Shown here: piece by piece, positions 46,919 to 56,238 of the stretch | How the letters are laid out: every line of letters begins with the position of its first letter | Numbering within the stretch: the first letter of the stretch is position 1 | Assembly (NCBI RefSeq): GCF_023556335.1 | Contig: NZ_JAIKTS010000001.1 | Location: 1,116,001-1,180,000, forward strand | DNA length: 64,000 nucleotides | Reading direction: 5' to 3' | DNA from: Stenotrophomonas mori | GTDB lineage: Bacteria > Pseudomonadota > Gammaproteobacteria > Xanthomonadales > Xanthomonadaceae | The notes under the pieces: generated by a model | Told to the model about the DNA's origin: nothing | The model's database searches: none | What the model saw: the letters and a program-made list of their open reading frames with translations, nothing else | Program-made: the position numbers and the translations under genes

Positions 46919-47332
46919 ATGAAAGCGCACCTCCTGCTGGGTTCCCTCGCCGCTGCCGCGGCTCTCGCCGCCTGCGGTCCCTCCGGCCCCGCCACGCCGG
47001 TGGTCGCCCCCACCGAGGTGGCGGCCTTGCAGACCCCGCCGCCGGACTACCCGGTCGAGCTGGCCTGCAGCGGCGTGGGCGGCCAGAGCGTGCTCAAGGT
47101 CGTGGTCGGCCCGGAAGGCGCCCCCACCGACGTCGCCCTGCAGGCCAGCAGCGGCAACAGCCAGCTGGACGACGCCGCGATCCAGCGCGTGCGCGAATGG
47201 AAGTTCAAGGCCGCCACGCGCAACGGCCAGGCGGTGGCCACCACCATCCAGGTGCCGGTGAGCTTCCGCCCGCCCACTCCGAAGCCGGACGAATGCTTCG
47301 CCATCGAGGAACGCATGCGGCGCGGAGGCTGA
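46919..47332 (+). CDS. TonB C-terminal-domain lipoprotein
   Basis: A 137-residue protein with a lipoprotein signal peptide (lipobox LAAC, Cys19) followed directly by a TonB-C-like domain: PDYPVELACSGVGGQSVLKVVVGPEGAPTDVALQASSGNSQLDDAAIQRVREWKFKAA, then TTIQVPVSF. It lacks the N-terminal membrane helix and Pro-rich rod of true TonB and is anchored by lipid instead, so it probably does not transduce proton energy. Two mature cysteines (one near residue 50 and one close to the end, DECFA) may form a disulfide. It is almost certainly co-translated with phhB. Function unknown. Confidence 0.85.
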   Translation: MKAHLLLGSLAAAAALAACGPSGPATPVVAPTEVAALQTPPPDYPVELACSGVGGQSVLKVVVGPEGAPTDVALQASSGNSQLDDAAIQRVREWKFKAATRNGQAVATTIQVPVSFRPPTPKPDECFAIEERMRRGG

Positions 47333-47359
47333 CCCTCCCCTCCCGCGAGCGCCCCCCCG

Positions 47360-48169
47360 ATGCCCGTGATCACCACCGAAAACCTATGGATCGCCTTCGG
47401 GCTGACGCTCGCCGCCGGCCTGGCCACCGCCATCGGCAGCCTGATGGTGCTGTTCTCCCGACGCCCCGACCCGCGCCTGCTCGCGTTCGGGCTGGCCTTC
47501 GCCGGTGGCGCGATGGTCTACGTGTCGCTGTCGGAGATCCTCAACAAGTCCGTCGAATCGTTCACCCTGGCCCATGGCGAGCGCCTGGGCTTCACCTACG
47601 GCACCCTCTCCTTCCTGGCCGGCGTGGTGCTGATCGTCGCCATCGACCACCTCATCCCCAACCCCCACGAAAGCCTGGATGCGCAGGATCCGCTGTTCCG
47701 CGAAGACAACCGCGGCTACATCCGGCGGGTCGGGCTGCTGACCGCCATCGCGATCACCGCGCACAACTTCCCCGAAGGCCTGGCCACCTTCTTCGCGACC
47801 CTGGAAAGCCCGTCGGTGGGCATGCCGCTGGCATTCGCCATCGCCATCCACAACATTCCCGAAGGCATCGCCATCGCAGTCCCGGTGTATTTCGCCACCG
47901 GCAACAAGTTCTACGCGTTCTGCGCCAGCCTGCTGTCCGGGCTGGCCGAGCCGGTCGGCGCGGCCCTGGGCTATATCGCCCTGGCCGGCTCGCTCTCGCA
48001 CAGCACCTTCGGCATCGTGTTCGGAATGATCGCCGGGGTCATGGTGTTCCTGGCCCTGGACGAGCTGCTGCCCGCGGCGAAGCGCTATGCCCGCGGACAC
48101 GAGACGGTGTACGGGCTGGTGACCGGCATGGCGACCCTGGCGATCAGCCTGGTGCTGTTCAAGTGGTGA
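47360..48169 (+). CDS. zupT: ZIP family metal transporter ZupT
   Basis: Inner-membrane uptake system for zinc and other divalent metals. The 269-residue protein has about eight membrane segments and both ZIP signature helices, with AHNFPEGLATF (helix 4) and HNIPEGIAIAVPVYF (helix 5). The histidine-rich cytosolic loop is short (DHLIPNPHESLD). It follows the TonB-C-like lipoprotein by 27 bp on the same strand. Confidence 0.95.
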   Translation: MPVITTENLWIAFGLTLAAGLATAIGSLMVLFSRRPDPRLLAFGLAFAGGAMVYVSLSEILNKSVESFTLAHGERLGFTYGTLSFLAGVVLIVAIDHLIPNPHESLDAQDPLFREDNRGYIRRVGLLTAIAITAHNFPEGLATFFATLESPSVGMPLAFAIAIHNIPEGIAIAVPVYFATGNKFYAFCASLLSGLAEPVGAALGYIALAGSLSHSTFGIVFGMIAGVMVFLALDELLPAAKRYARGHETVYGLVTGMATLAISLVLFKW

Positions 48170-48175
48170 GGGACG

Positions 48176-48197
48176 TGCCGGCCCCAGGCCGGCAGCC
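48176..48197 (+). repeat. REP-like palindrome, plus orientation
   Basis: TGCCGGCC-CCA-GGCCGGCA stem-loop directly after zupT, followed by GCC. It forms an inverted pair with the element at 48221-48245. Confidence 0.65.
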
Positions 48198-48220
48198 TCG
48201 CACCACGGAACACCCCCGCG

Positions 48221-48245
48221 GCAGCCGGCCAGCGGCCGGCACTAC
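48221..48245 (-). repeat. GTAG-headed REP/SMAG-like palindrome, minus orientation
   Basis: On the minus strand the sequence is GTAG-T-GCCGGCC-GCT-GGCCGGC-TGC, the exact form of Stenotrophomonas GTAG (SMAG) elements: a GTAG head followed by a stem-loop. The TAG of the head is the stop codon of rluC (48242-48244). With the palindrome at 48176 it forms an inverted pair around a 23-bp spacer. Confidence 0.75.
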
Positions 48246-49228
48246 CCCAGCCGATCCAGTGCCTCGGCCAGTTCCGGTGCCAGCGGTGCGTTGAGCACAT
48301 AGGGCACCCGGCCGCCGTCCAGGGCGAATTCCAGCGACGCCGCGTGCAGGAACAGCCGCTTCAGGCCGATCTGCTCGCGCAGCCGCTTGTTGACCAGCGG
48401 GTCGCCGTACTTGTCGTCGCCGGCCACCGGGTGGCCGATATGCAGGGCATGCACGCGGATCTGGTGGGTGCGCCCGGTCTCGATCCGCACCTCGCAATAG
48501 GATTGCCCGCCGCGCCGCTCCAGCACCTTGAAGTGGCTCAGCGACGGTTTGCCGCCCGCATTCACCTGCACATGGCGTTCGCCGCCCTGGCGCAGGCCGA
48601 CATGCAGCGGCGCGTCCACGCTCATCACGCCGGTCGGCATGCGCCCGGCCAGCAGGGTCAGGTAGCGCTTGCGGATGCCGCCGGGGCCGTTGCCGGCATG
48701 GTCCTCGCGCAGCAGGGCCTGCAGCTCGGACAGGGCCGAGCGCTTCTTGGCCATCACCAGCAGCCCGGAGGTATCGCGGTCCAGGCGGTGCACCAGCTCC
48801 AGGTTCTGGTCCGGCCGCAGCGCCCGCATGGTTTCGATCGCGCCATGGCTGATGCCGCTGCCGCCATGGCTGGCCACCCCGCTGGGCTTGTTGATGACCA
48901 GCAGCCGCGCGTCCTCGAACACGATGGCCTGCTCCATCCGCTGCAGGAAGCCGGTGGGCGGCGGCGTGCGGTCTCCCGCCTCGGCGAGATTCACCGGCGG
49001 CACCCGCACTTCCTCGCCGGCCTCCAGCTTGCGCTCGGCCTTCGCGCGGCCCCCGTTCACCCGCACCTGGCCGCTGCGCACGAGCTTGTAGACCAGGCTC
49101 CGCGGGGCTCCTTTCAGCTGGCCCAGCAGGAAATTGTCCAGGCGTTGCCCGGCCCGGTCTTCGGGCACCTTGATCAGGCGCACGCTGGATTTTCCCGTGG
49201 ACGGGATACGGCGTTCGGAGTCAGTCAT
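48242..49228 (-). CDS. rluC: 23S rRNA pseudouridine synthase RluC
   Basis: Isomerises uridines 955, 2504 and 2580 (E. coli numbering) of 23S rRNA. The 328-residue protein has an N-terminal S4-like RNA-binding domain (residues about 18-85, QRLDNFLLGQLKGAPRSLVYKLVRSGQVRVNG) and the RluA-type catalytic domain with the aspartate motif VHRLDRDTSGLLVMAK, followed by GRTHQIRVHALHIGHPVAGDDKYG. The start MTDSERRIPSTGK at 49228 is chosen; the open frame upstream is the divergent rne leader. Divergent pairing with rne, as in E. coli, supports RluC rather than RluD or RluA. Its stop codon lies in a REP-like element. Confidence 0.95.
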   Translation of the reverse strand: MTDSERRIPSTGKSSVRLIKVPEDRAGQRLDNFLLGQLKGAPRSLVYKLVRSGQVRVNGGRAKAERKLEAGEEVRVPPVNLAEAGDRTPPPTGFLQRMEQAIVFEDARLLVINKPSGVASHGGSGISHGAIETMRALRPDQNLELVHRLDRDTSGLLVMAKKRSALSELQALLREDHAGNGPGGIRKRYLTLLAGRMPTGVMSVDAPLHVGLRQGGERHVQVNAGGKPSLSHFKVLERRGGQSYCEVRIETGRTHQIRVHALHIGHPVAGDDKYGDPLVNKRLREQIGLKRLFLHAASLEFALDGGRVPYVLNAPLAPELAEALDRLG

Positions 49229-49240
49229 CTGCCTGTTTAT

Positions 49241-49251
49241 TCTGCTACACT
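49241..49251 (+). promoter_or_regulatory. candidate extended -10 promoter of rne
   Basis: TGC-TACACT (TG at 49243-49244, hexamer at 49246-49251) is an extended -10 box with no good -35. It would start a leader of about 380 nt, similar in size to the E. coli rne leader (361 nt), and lies 18 bp from the rluC start on the other strand. Confidence 0.45.
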
Positions 49252-49257
49252 CGGCGA

Positions 49258-49637
49258 GCGAGATAAGGGTTTGATTTCGTTGGAAGTTGGTCAGGGCCAG
49301 AAGCCCGGCTTCCGACGGATCCGGCACAGTGCGCGGCCACCGCCCCCGGGGCGGCCATGTTAGCGGCTCGTCGGCGCTCCCGGCCATCGCCGGATGCCCA
49401 AAGCATCCGTGCTCGACGAAACACATGTCCCGCGCGACGCTCCAGCCCCGGCCGGAGCCGTCGCCGGTCCCGAAACACCTGAAACCAAGAACACAAGCGC
49501 TCCCGCGGCCTGCCGTGGTGTCGTAGCGCTGGAAACCCGAGCGGCCCTACCCGCGCCTGCGCGAAGGGCGGCGACCCGTGTCCAGAGGCGAAACGCCATG
49601 GCGTTCCGCGCGGTAGCAGCGCGCGAGGAACGCACTA
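49258..49637 (+). other. long 5' untranslated region of rne
   Basis: About 380 bp between the candidate promoter and the rne ATG with no plausible gene on either strand. Long rne leaders control autoregulation by RNase E in enterobacteria; its last 37 nt form the hairpin listed next. Confidence 0.55.
49601..49633 (+). promoter_or_regulatory. hairpin sequestering the rne ribosome-binding site
   Basis: GCGTTCC (49601-49607) pairs with GGAACGC (49627-49633), and inside it GCGCG (49608-49612) pairs with CGCGC (49620-49624), giving a 12-bp stem with a 2-nt bulge and a 7-nt loop. The ribosome-binding site GAGGAA (49625-49630) lies in the bulge and right arm, 7 nt before the ATG at 49638. Stem and site are seen directly; translational control is inferred. 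Confidence 0.7.
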
Positions 49638-52600
49638 ATGAAGCGAATGCTGATCAATGCCACGCAGGCTGAAGAACTGCGCGTGGCCATCGTGGACGGC
49701 CAGAACCTGTACGACATCGACATCGAACAGCCGTCCAAGGAACAGAAGAAGTCCAACATCTACAAGGGCCGCATCACCCGGCTCGAGCCCTCCCTGGAAG
49801 CCGCGTTCGTCGAATACGGTGGTGAGCGCCACGGCTTCCTGCCGCTGAAGGAAATCTCCCGCGACTACTTCCAGGCCGGCGTCGACCACAACAAGGCCGG
49901 CATCCGCGAACTGCTGCGCGAGGGCCAGGAAGTCGTGGTCCAGGTCGACAAGGAGGAACGCGGCAACAAGGGCGCCGCCCTGACCACCTTCATCTCGCTG
50001 GCCGGCCGCTACATGGTGCTGATGCCGAACTCGCCGTCGGCCGGCGGCGTCTCGCGCCGCATCGAGGGCGAGGACCGTGCCGCGCTGAAGGACGCGCTGG
50101 ACAAGCTGAACATCCCCGACGACATGGGCGTGATCATCCGCACCGCCGGCGTCGGCCGCGATGCCGAAGAGCTGCAGTGGGACCTGGACTACCTGCTGCA
50201 GGTCTGGCGCTCCATCGCCGAAGCCGCGCTGGCCAAGCCGGCGCCGTTCCTGATCTACCAGGAGTCGCGTCTGATCGTCCGCGCCCTGCGCGACTACCTG
50301 CGCGCCGACATCGGCGAGATCCTGGTCGACACCGAAGAACTGTACGAGACCGCGCGCGAGTTCATGCAGCAGGTGATGCCGCAGACCCTGCGCAAGCTCA
50401 AGCACTACAAGGACGACATCCCGCTGTTCAACCGCTTCCAGATCGAGTCCCAGATCGAAGCGATCTACGAACGCAACGTGCGCCTGCCCTCCGGCGGCTC
50501 GATCGTGGTCGACCAGACCGAAGCGCTGACCGCCGTCGACGTGAACTCGGCCCGCGCCACCAAGGGCAGCGACATCGAGGACACCGCGTTCCAGACCAAC
50601 CTGGAGGCCGCCGAGGAGGTGGCCCGCCAGCTGCGCCTGCGCGACCTGGGCGGCCTGGTGGTGATCGACTTCATCGACATGTCCTCGAACAAGCACCAGC
50701 GCGAAGTCGAGAACCGCCTGCAGAACGCGCTCAAGTACGACCGCGCGCGCGTGCAGCTGGGCCGCATCTCGCGCTTCGGCCTGATGGAGATGAGCCGCCA
50801 GCGGCTGCGCCCGAGCCTGGGCGAGTCCAGCCAGACGGTCTGCCCGCGCTGCGACGGCCAGGGCCGCATGCGCAGCGTCGAATCGCTGTCGCTGTCGATC
50901 ATCCGCGTCGCCGAAGAGCACGCGATGAAGGAGAACACCGGGCAGGTGCTGGTCCAGGCCCCGGTGGAGATCGCCAACTTCCTGCTCAACGAGAAGCGCG
51001 GCGCACTGCGCGAGATCGAGCGCCGCCACGATGCGCCGATCATCATCGTCGCCGACGAACAGCTGCACACGCCGCATTACGAAGTCACCCGCCTGCGCGA
51101 GAACGAGCTGGGCGAGGAGTCCGGCAAGCCCAGCTACCAGCGCGGCACCCCGCGCAAGCTGCCGGTGCATGCGCTGACCAAGGCGCAGCTGAACATTCCG
51201 CCGGCACCGGCGGTCACCCAGGTCAAGCACAGCCAGCCGGCCCCGGTGCGCGAAGCCCCACCGCCGGCGCCCGCACCCGTCGCCCCCCCCGCGCCGGCTC
51301 CCGCCGCCGCCGGTGGCGTGGTGGGCTGGTTCAAGCGCGTGTTCGGCGGCGATGCCGCTCCCGCCGCACCGGCACAGCCGCCGCAGCCGCGCCAGGACGG
51401 CGGCCGCGGCAGCCGCGGTGAACGGGGCCAGCGCCGCGACGGACGCAACGGCAACACCGGTCCCCAGGGCCGCAACGGCGCCGCCAATGGCGGCCGCCGC
51501 GATGAGCAGCGCCGCGACGAGCGCCGCCAGAACGCCGGCAACGCTGCGAACGCCGGCAACGGCCAGCAGCCCACCAAGCAGCGCAACGAGCCGCAGGCGG
51601 CGCAGGGCAAGGCCGCCCGCAACGCCGAGCAGCCGCCCCGGGCACCCAAGCCGCCCCGGCAGCCCAAGCCGCAGCAGGATGCCGAGAAGCGCCAGGACCT
51701 CGAAAAGATCCCACAGCCCGTGGCCGAGAAGCCGGTACGGCCGTCGGCCGAACCGCAGCGCTCCACGGCCGCCGCCGTGGCCACCGCCGCAACCGCGGCA
51801 GCCGTGGTCGGCAGCCACGCGGATGCCGGCGACGAAGCCCGCGTCAAGCTGCCGCACGACGCACTTGACGCCAGTTCCGTGGACACCGCCACCGAGCAGC
51901 CGACCGTGGAGCCCAGCGCGGCCACGGCCGACGCCGGCCATCCCGCAGCGGGCACCGAGGATGCCAATGGCGAGGGCGCCAGCCGCCGCCGCCGTGGCCG
52001 CCGCGGTGGCCGCCGCCGCCGTCGTGGTGGCGCCGAAGGCAGCACCGGTGCCGACCTCGACGCGCTGAGCGGCGATGACGACGCCGACGATACCGTCGGC
52101 GAACCCGTCGAGCGCAGCGCCACCCCTGCCGCCGCACAGCCCGAGTTCGACTTCGACGATGAACCGGCGACCGGCGATGCACCCGCGCACCAGCCCGCGC
52201 CGGACACCCCCGCACCCCGCACCCCGAAGGCGCAGGCGCCTGCCGTCAAGCCGCCGGTGGATACCGGCGTCGCGACCGACGCCCGCCAGGAGTCGGTGCC
52301 GGCAGCGGAAGCGCCCGCCCCGAGCGTCACGCGGGTCGCCGATGCCGCCGCCGAGCCGCAGGCCGCCGTGGCGCCCCGACAGGCCGCGGCCGGAGAGGCT
52401 GGCCAGAGCATGCCGGCCACTGCCGCCGAGCCGGAAGTGGCGCCGGCCATGGAAGCGCCCGCCCGCACTTCGGCCCCGGTCGAGGAGGCCGTAGCGACAC
52501 CGGCGGTTGTGGAAACGCCCGCCGCTGTGGAAGCGCCGACGGTCGTGGAAGCCCCGGCCACCGTGGAGTCCTCCGCGGCCGTCGCCTCGCCGGCGCCGAT

Positions 52601-52817
52601 CGCAACGCCGGAGCCGGCACTGCCGGAGAACGGCCAGCTCTTCTCCGAAGCGCCCGCTCCCACCGTGCACGCGGCAGGGGACGCCGTGCAGCCGCCGGCA
52701 GCCCCCGTCGACGCGCCGGAAACGGCCGAGGTCCAGGCCGAGGACGAGAGCGACGCACCGGCAGCGCCGGGCGACGCGCCCGCCGTCGAGCACGAACAGC
52801 GGACCCACGACGCCTGA
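49638..52817 (+). CDS. rne: ribonuclease E
   Basis: Single-strand endoribonuclease and degradosome scaffold, 1059 residues. The catalytic half contains the S1 domain (about 35-120), the DNase-I-like active site with aspartates in [10 protein letters not shown] and VVIDFIDM, and the zinc-link CPRCDGQG. After about residue 530 the protein becomes low-complexity. A short amphipathic helix [12 protein letters not shown] near residue 560 is the likely membrane anchor, followed by arginine-rich RNA-binding stretches, including [14 protein letters not shown] near residue 780, and a long Ala-Pro-Glu-Val tail. The scaffold half is poorly conserved between species. GAGGAA lies upstream of the ATG, inside a hairpin. 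Divergent from rluC. Confidence 0.97.
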   Translation: MKRMLINATQAEELRVAIVDGQNLYDIDIEQPSKEQKKSNIYKGRITRLEPSLEAAFVEYGGERHGFLPLKEISRDYFQAGVDHNKAGIRELLREGQEVVVQVDKEERGNKGAALTTFISLAGRYMVLMPNSPSAGGVSRRIEGEDRAALKDALDKLNIPDDMGVIIRTAGVGRDAEELQWDLDYLLQVWRSIAEAALAKPAPFLIYQESRLIVRALRDYLRADIGEILVDTEELYETAREFMQQVMPQTLRKLKHYKDDIPLFNRFQIESQIEAIYERNVRLPSGGSIVVDQTEALTAVDVNSARATKGSDIEDTAFQTNLEAAEEVARQLRLRDLGGLVVIDFIDMSSNKHQREVENRLQNALKYDRARVQLGRISRFGLMEMSRQRLRPSLGESSQTVCPRCDGQGRMRSVESLSLSIIRVAEEHAMKENTGQVLVQAPVEIANFLLNEKRGALREIERRHDAPIIIVADEQLHTPHYEVTRLRENELGEESGKPSYQRGTPRKLPVHALTKAQLNIPPAPAVTQVKHSQPAPVREAPPPAPAPVAPPAPAPAAAGGVVGWFKRVFGGDAAPAAPAQPPQPRQDGGRGSRGERGQRRDGRNGNTGPQGRNGAANGGRRDEQRRDERRQNAGNAANAGNGQQPTKQRNEPQAAQGKAARNAEQPPRAPKPPRQPKPQQDAEKRQDLEKIPQPVAEKPVRPSAEPQRSTAAAVATAATAAAVVGSHADAGDEARVKLPHDALDASSVDTATEQPTVEPSAATADAGHPAAGTEDANGEGASRRRRGRRGGRRRRRGGAEGSTGADLDALSGDDDADDTVGEPVERSATPAAAQPEFDFDDEPATGDAPAHQPAPDTPAPRTPKAQAPAVKPPVDTGVATDARQESVPAAEAPAPSVTRVADAAAEPQAAVAPRQAAAGEAGQSMPATAAEPEVAPAMEAPARTSAPVEEAVATPAVVETPAAVEAPTVVEAPATVESSAAVASPAPIATPEPALPENGQLFSEAPAPTVHAAGDAVQPPAAPVDAPETAEVQAEDESDAPAAPGDAPAVEHEQRTHDA

Positions 52818-52824
52818 GCGCACG

Positions 52825-52854
52825 CATGGCGGCCGCCACGGCGCGGCCGCCATG
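52825..52854 (+). terminator. GC-rich hairpin after rne
   Basis: CATGGCGGCCGC and GCGGCCGCCATG form a perfect 12-bp stem with a 6-nt loop, 7 bp after the rne stop. No T-tract follows, so it probably protects the 3' end or pauses polymerase. Confidence 0.5.
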
Positions 52855-53377
52855 TCCCCGAGCGCATCGAAGCGCTTCCTCCCTCCCCGCCGGAGGGAGA
52901 ACGGTCCGGGCCGATGGCCCTCCCCGCATGCCCCTCTGTCGCCGCTCGGCACAGTTGCCCGCGGCACCCGGCTTGCCGATCGACCGACACACGCACGCGC
53001 TGCCCGCCATAGATGCCGGTGCCGTCCACGCACCCGCCTGCCCTGTTGCCGCAGCTGCCCGGCTCACCCAACCACTACGACCCCGGCCAGGCCGCCCTCA
53101 TGCGACCCTGCGCACGGCCGGCACGAATCGCGCTCCGGACAAGGCACCGCGGCGTGGCCGTTCTTCCCTGCCGGCCCGGCCCTTCCTAGCACGACGGCAC
53201 CGCCCCCGCGCCTGCCACCAGGATGCCGGGATCCCCTGCCGGGCTCCCGCTCACTGCCTCAGCCCGGCGAGCGCGTAGTCCACGACATTCCGCACCGTCA
53301 TCGGCCGCCACCGCGCCCAGCGGTGCCGCATGCGTCCGCTTCCAGCCGCGCCGGCTGCGCGCATACGACGCACCCAC

Positions 53378-53411
53378 GAAAAACGCCCGGCGTCGAGCCG
53401 GGCGTTTTCCT
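53378..53411. terminator. bidirectional terminator between rne and htpX
   Basis: GAAAAACGCCCGGC-GTCGA-GCCGGGCGTTTTCC: an A-tract, a 12-bp or longer stem and a T-tract, usable by the convergent rne and htpX transcripts. It lies 40 bp beyond the htpX stop. Confidence 0.85.
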
Positions 53412-53450
53412 GCAGCCGATGGTGGGGAAGCCGCGTGCGACAGCCGCCTG

Positions 53451-54329
53451 TCAGGCCTCCGTCGACGCGCGCAGGGCGGCGATCCGCTCTTCCAGCGGCG
53501 GATGGCTGAGGAACAGCTTCTTGGTCGCCGCGCCGGCAATGCCGAATGCCGCGATCTGCGTCGGCAGGGTGCTCTGGCCATGGTTGAGCTTCAACCGCTC
53601 CAGCGCGGCGATCATCTTCTGGCGGCCCGCCAGGCTGGCGCCACCGGCATCGGCGCGGAACTCGCGGCGACGCGAGAACCACATCGCGATCATCGTCGCG
53701 AACAGGCCGAAGACCATCTCCAGCACGAACACGATGATGTAGTAGGCGAAACCGCGGCCACTGTCGCGGTTGCCCGACAGCGCATTGTCGATGACGCCGC
53801 CGACCACGCGCGCCAGCACGATCACGAAGGTGTTCAGCACGCCCTGGAGCAGCGCCATGGTGATCATGTCGCCGTTGGCGACGTGCGAGATCTCGTGGCC
53901 CAGCACGGCTTCGGCTTCGTCCTCGCTCATGGCGTGCAGCAGGCCGGTGGACACTGCCACCAGCGCGTTGTTGCGGTTGGCGCCGGTGGCGAAGGCGTTG
54001 ATTTCCGGGCCGTCGTACACCGCCACTTCCGGCATGCCGATGCCCGCCGCCCGCGCCTGGCGCGCCACCGTGTCCAGCAGCCAGCGCTCGGTCGCGTTGC
54101 GCGGCTCGCTGATGACCACCGCGCCGGTGCCACGCTTGGCCATGAACTTGGACAGCAGCAGCGAAATGATCGAGCCACCGAAGCCGAAGAGCGCGGCCAT
54201 CACCAGCAAGCCACTCATCTGCGCGGGATTGACGCCCAGCAGGGACATCACCACGCTCGCCAGGATCAGCACGGCGAAGTTGGTCAACAGGAACAGCCCG
54301 ATACGGGTAAACATGCGGAGAAGATCCAT
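53451..54329 (-). CDS. htpX: membrane-bound zinc protease HtpX
   Basis: Heat-shock-linked inner-membrane metalloprotease that, with FtsH, removes misfolded membrane proteins. The 292-residue protein has two N-terminal membrane segments, the zinc motif HEISH in [13 protein letters not shown], a second membrane pair ([37 protein letters not shown]) and the third ligand region with [17 protein letters not shown]. The ATG at 54329 gives 292 residues, the length I recall for xanthomonad HtpX; a TTG at 54353 would add eight. Convergent with rne over a shared terminator and divergent from gluQ. Confidence 0.96.
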   Translation of the reverse strand: MDLLRMFTRIGLFLLTNFAVLILASVVMSLLGVNPAQMSGLLVMAALFGFGGSIISLLLSKFMAKRGTGAVVISEPRNATERWLLDTVARQARAAGIGMPEVAVYDGPEINAFATGANRNNALVAVSTGLLHAMSEDEAEAVLGHEISHVANGDMITMALLQGVLNTFVIVLARVVGGVIDNALSGNRDSGRGFAYYIIVFVLEMVFGLFATMIAMWFSRRREFRADAGGASLAGRQKMIAALERLKLNHGQSTLPTQIAAFGIAGAATKKLFLSHPPLEERIAALRASTEA

Positions 54330-54410
54330 TTGGACATGGGATGAGTCGGTCAAATCTGCGGTGCCGACAGGTTGAATTCAAGCACGTTTCTGACCGACGA
54401 TTCAGCTTAG

Positions 54411-55310
54411 ATGTCCTCCAATCGCTACCGCGGCCGCTTCGCCCCCTCGCCGACCGGTCCGCTGCACCTGGGCTCGCTGCTGGCCGCCTTCGGCAGCTGG
54501 CTGCTGGCGCGGCATGCCGGCGGCCACTGGCTGGTGCGCATCGAGGACCTGGACCCGCCACGGGAGGTCGCCGGCGCCGCCGCGGCGCAGCTGGCGACAC
54601 TGGCGGCCTTCGGCCTGCACCCGGATGCTCCGGTGCAGTACCAGAGCCGGCGCCACGCCCACTACCGCGCCGCGCTGGACCGGCTACTGGCCGAAGGCAG
54701 CGCCTTTCCCTGCCACTGCAGCCGCAGCGACCTGGCCGGCCAGCAGGGCCTCCACCGCCGCTGCGTCGGCGGCCGGCAGCGGCCCCACCCGGCGATCCGC
54801 CTGCGCGTGGCCGACGGTGCCCTGGTGGGCTTCGACGACGCCCTCCAGGGCCGCTTCGAGCACCGCGTGGACCGCGTGGCCGGCGACGTCGTCCTGCTGC
54901 GTGCCGACGGCTGCTGGGCCTACCAGCTGGCCGTGGTCGTGGACGATGCCGCGCAGGGCATCACCGACGTGGTGCGCGGCGCCGACCTGATCGACTCCAC
55001 GCCCCGCCAGATCCTGCTGCAGCGGGCACTCGGCCTCCCCACCCCGCGCTACCTGCACCTGCCGCTGCTGCGCGACGCGGACGGCAACAAGCTGTCCAAG
55101 TCGCTGGCGGCACGCCCGGTGGACGCCCGCGATCCGGTGCCGACGCTGCGCTGGCTGTGGTCCGCGCTCGGCCAGGAAGCAGCCGCCCTGGACGGTCCGG
55201 CCCAGGTTCCCGAACTGCTGCAGCAGGCCGTGTCCGCGTTCCACCCCGCGCGGCTGCGGCGCACGCTCCCCGACACCGCCGTTTCCCGCGACGCCGGCCG
55301 GTTCACATAG
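54411..55310 (+). CDS. gluQ: glutamyl-Q tRNA(Asp) synthetase
   Basis: Truncated glutamyl-tRNA-synthetase paralogue that adds glutamate to the queuosine base at position 34 of tRNA(Asp). The 299-residue protein has the catalytic fold with [19 protein letters not shown], the HxGH-like start, IEDLDPPR, zinc-site cysteines in CHCSRSD and a KLSKS signature ([10 protein letters not shown]). It lacks the anticodon-binding domain, which separates it from GltX. Normally gluQ follows dksA in E. coli; here it stands between htpX and phaB. Confidence 0.95.
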   Translation: MSSNRYRGRFAPSPTGPLHLGSLLAAFGSWLLARHAGGHWLVRIEDLDPPREVAGAAAAQLATLAAFGLHPDAPVQYQSRRHAHYRAALDRLLAEGSAFPCHCSRSDLAGQQGLHRRCVGGRQRPHPAIRLRVADGALVGFDDALQGRFEHRVDRVAGDVVLLRADGCWAYQLAVVVDDAAQGITDVVRGADLIDSTPRQILLQRALGLPTPRYLHLPLLRDADGNKLSKSLAARPVDARDPVPTLRWLWSALGQEAAALDGPAQVPELLQQAVSAFHPARLRRTLPDTAVSRDAGRFT

Positions 55311-55350
55311 AATCGGACGTCCCCGAACGTTTGCGCAGGGAGCGCATTCC

Positions 55351-56094
55351 ATGACGACATCCCGCATCGCACTGGTCACCGGCGGCACCGGCGGCATCGG
55401 CACCGCCATCTGCCAGCGGCTGGCCGACCAGGGCCATCGTGTCGCCACCAACTTCCGCAACGCCGAGCGCGCCGAGCACTGGCAGCAGCGCATGCGCGAA
55501 CAGGGATACGACATCGCCCTGCTTCCCGGCGACGTCGCCTCGCCCGAAGGCGGGCGCGCCCTGGTGGAAGCGGTGGAGTCCGCCCTCGGCCCCCTGGAGA
55601 TCCTGGTCAACAACGCCGGCATCACCCGCGACACCACCTTCCACCGCATGCGCCCGGAGCAGTGGCACGAGGTGATCAACACCAATCTCAATTCGGTGTT
55701 CAACGTCACCCGCCCGGTCATCGAAGGCATGCGCCGGCGGGGCTGGGGGCGGGTGATCCAGATCAGCTCGATCAACGGCCTCAAGGGCCAGTACGGCCAG
55801 GCCAACTACGCCGCGGCCAAGGCCGGCATGCACGGCTTCACCATTTCACTGGCGCGCGAGAACGCCGGGTTCGGCATCACCGTCAACACCATCTCGCCCG
55901 GCTACGTGGCCACCGACATGGTGATGGCGGTACCGGAGGAGGTGCGCGCCAAGATCATTGCCGACATCCCCACCGGCCGCCTCGGCAAGCCCGAGGAGAT
56001 CGCCTACGCCGTGGCCTTCCTGGTCGCCGAGGAGGCGGCCTGGATCACCGGCTCCAACCTGGACATCAACGGCGGCCACCACATGGGCTGGTGA
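55351..56094 (+). CDS. phaB: acetoacetyl-CoA reductase
   Basis: NADPH-dependent reductase that makes (R)-3-hydroxybutyryl-CoA for polyhydroxyalkanoate synthesis. The 247-residue SDR protein has the cofactor motif TGGTGGIGTAICQRL, NNAGITRDTTFHRM and the catalytic Ser-Tyr-Lys set in ISSINGLKGQYGQANYAAAKAG, plus the reductase-type SPGYVATDMV. The NNAGITRD and NLNSVFNVTRPVIEGM blocks match PhaB more than FabG. phaR follows, which supports a PHA role, although the PHA synthase is not in the window. Confidence 0.9.
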   Translation: MTTSRIALVTGGTGGIGTAICQRLADQGHRVATNFRNAERAEHWQQRMREQGYDIALLPGDVASPEGGRALVEAVESALGPLEILVNNAGITRDTTFHRMRPEQWHEVINTNLNSVFNVTRPVIEGMRRRGWGRVIQISSINGLKGQYGQANYAAAKAGMHGFTISLARENAGFGITVNTISPGYVATDMVMAVPEEVRAKIIADIPTGRLGKPEEIAYAVAFLVAEEAAWITGSNLDINGGHHMGW

Positions 56095-56098
56095 GCCG

Positions 56099-56114
56099 CA
56101 TGCTGCGCAGCATG
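56099..56114. promoter_or_regulatory. PhaR-like palindrome 1 upstream of phaR
   Basis: CATGCTGCGCAGCATG is a perfect 16-bp palindrome starting 5 bp after the phaB stop. It shares the 12-bp core TGCTGCGCAGCA with palindrome 2, whose centre is 22 bp away. Confidence 0.6.
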
Positions 56115-56120
56115 ACAGAC

Positions 56121-56136
56121 GCTGCTGCGCAGCAGC
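56121..56136. promoter_or_regulatory. PhaR-like palindrome 2 upstream of phaR
   Basis: GCTGCTGCGCAGCAGC is a perfect 16-bp palindrome containing CTGC-N3-GCAG in both registers. It lies about 103 bp before phaR. A degenerate third half-copy (TGCTGCGCA, 56202-56210) lies nearer the gene. Autoregulation by PhaR is inferred. Confidence 0.6.
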
Positions 56137-56238
56137 GCGCACCGCGGCAACCGCCCGTCACCCCGGCTTCCGGCGGTTGCAAGGCCTGTTGCACTGCGCC
56201 ATGCTGCGCATCTACCGTGAAGGAAGAGTGACTGCTTA

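Larger units (their letters stand above)
52818..53450. other. 633-bp intergenic region between rne and htpX
   Basis: No convincing gene in any frame; the long open frames here are low-complexity and run over from rne or htpX shadows. It holds a 12-bp GC hairpin after rne and a bidirectional terminator (listed separately). Confidence 0.6.

Noticed and set aside
49635..53033. 1132-codon minus-strand frame over rne
   Set aside because: Antisense to RNase E; the Gly/Arg-rich run comes from the low-complexity rne tail.
53223..53450. Small gene downstream of htpX
   Set aside because: The frames are extensions of htpX antisense shadows and cross the bidirectional terminator at 53378-53411.
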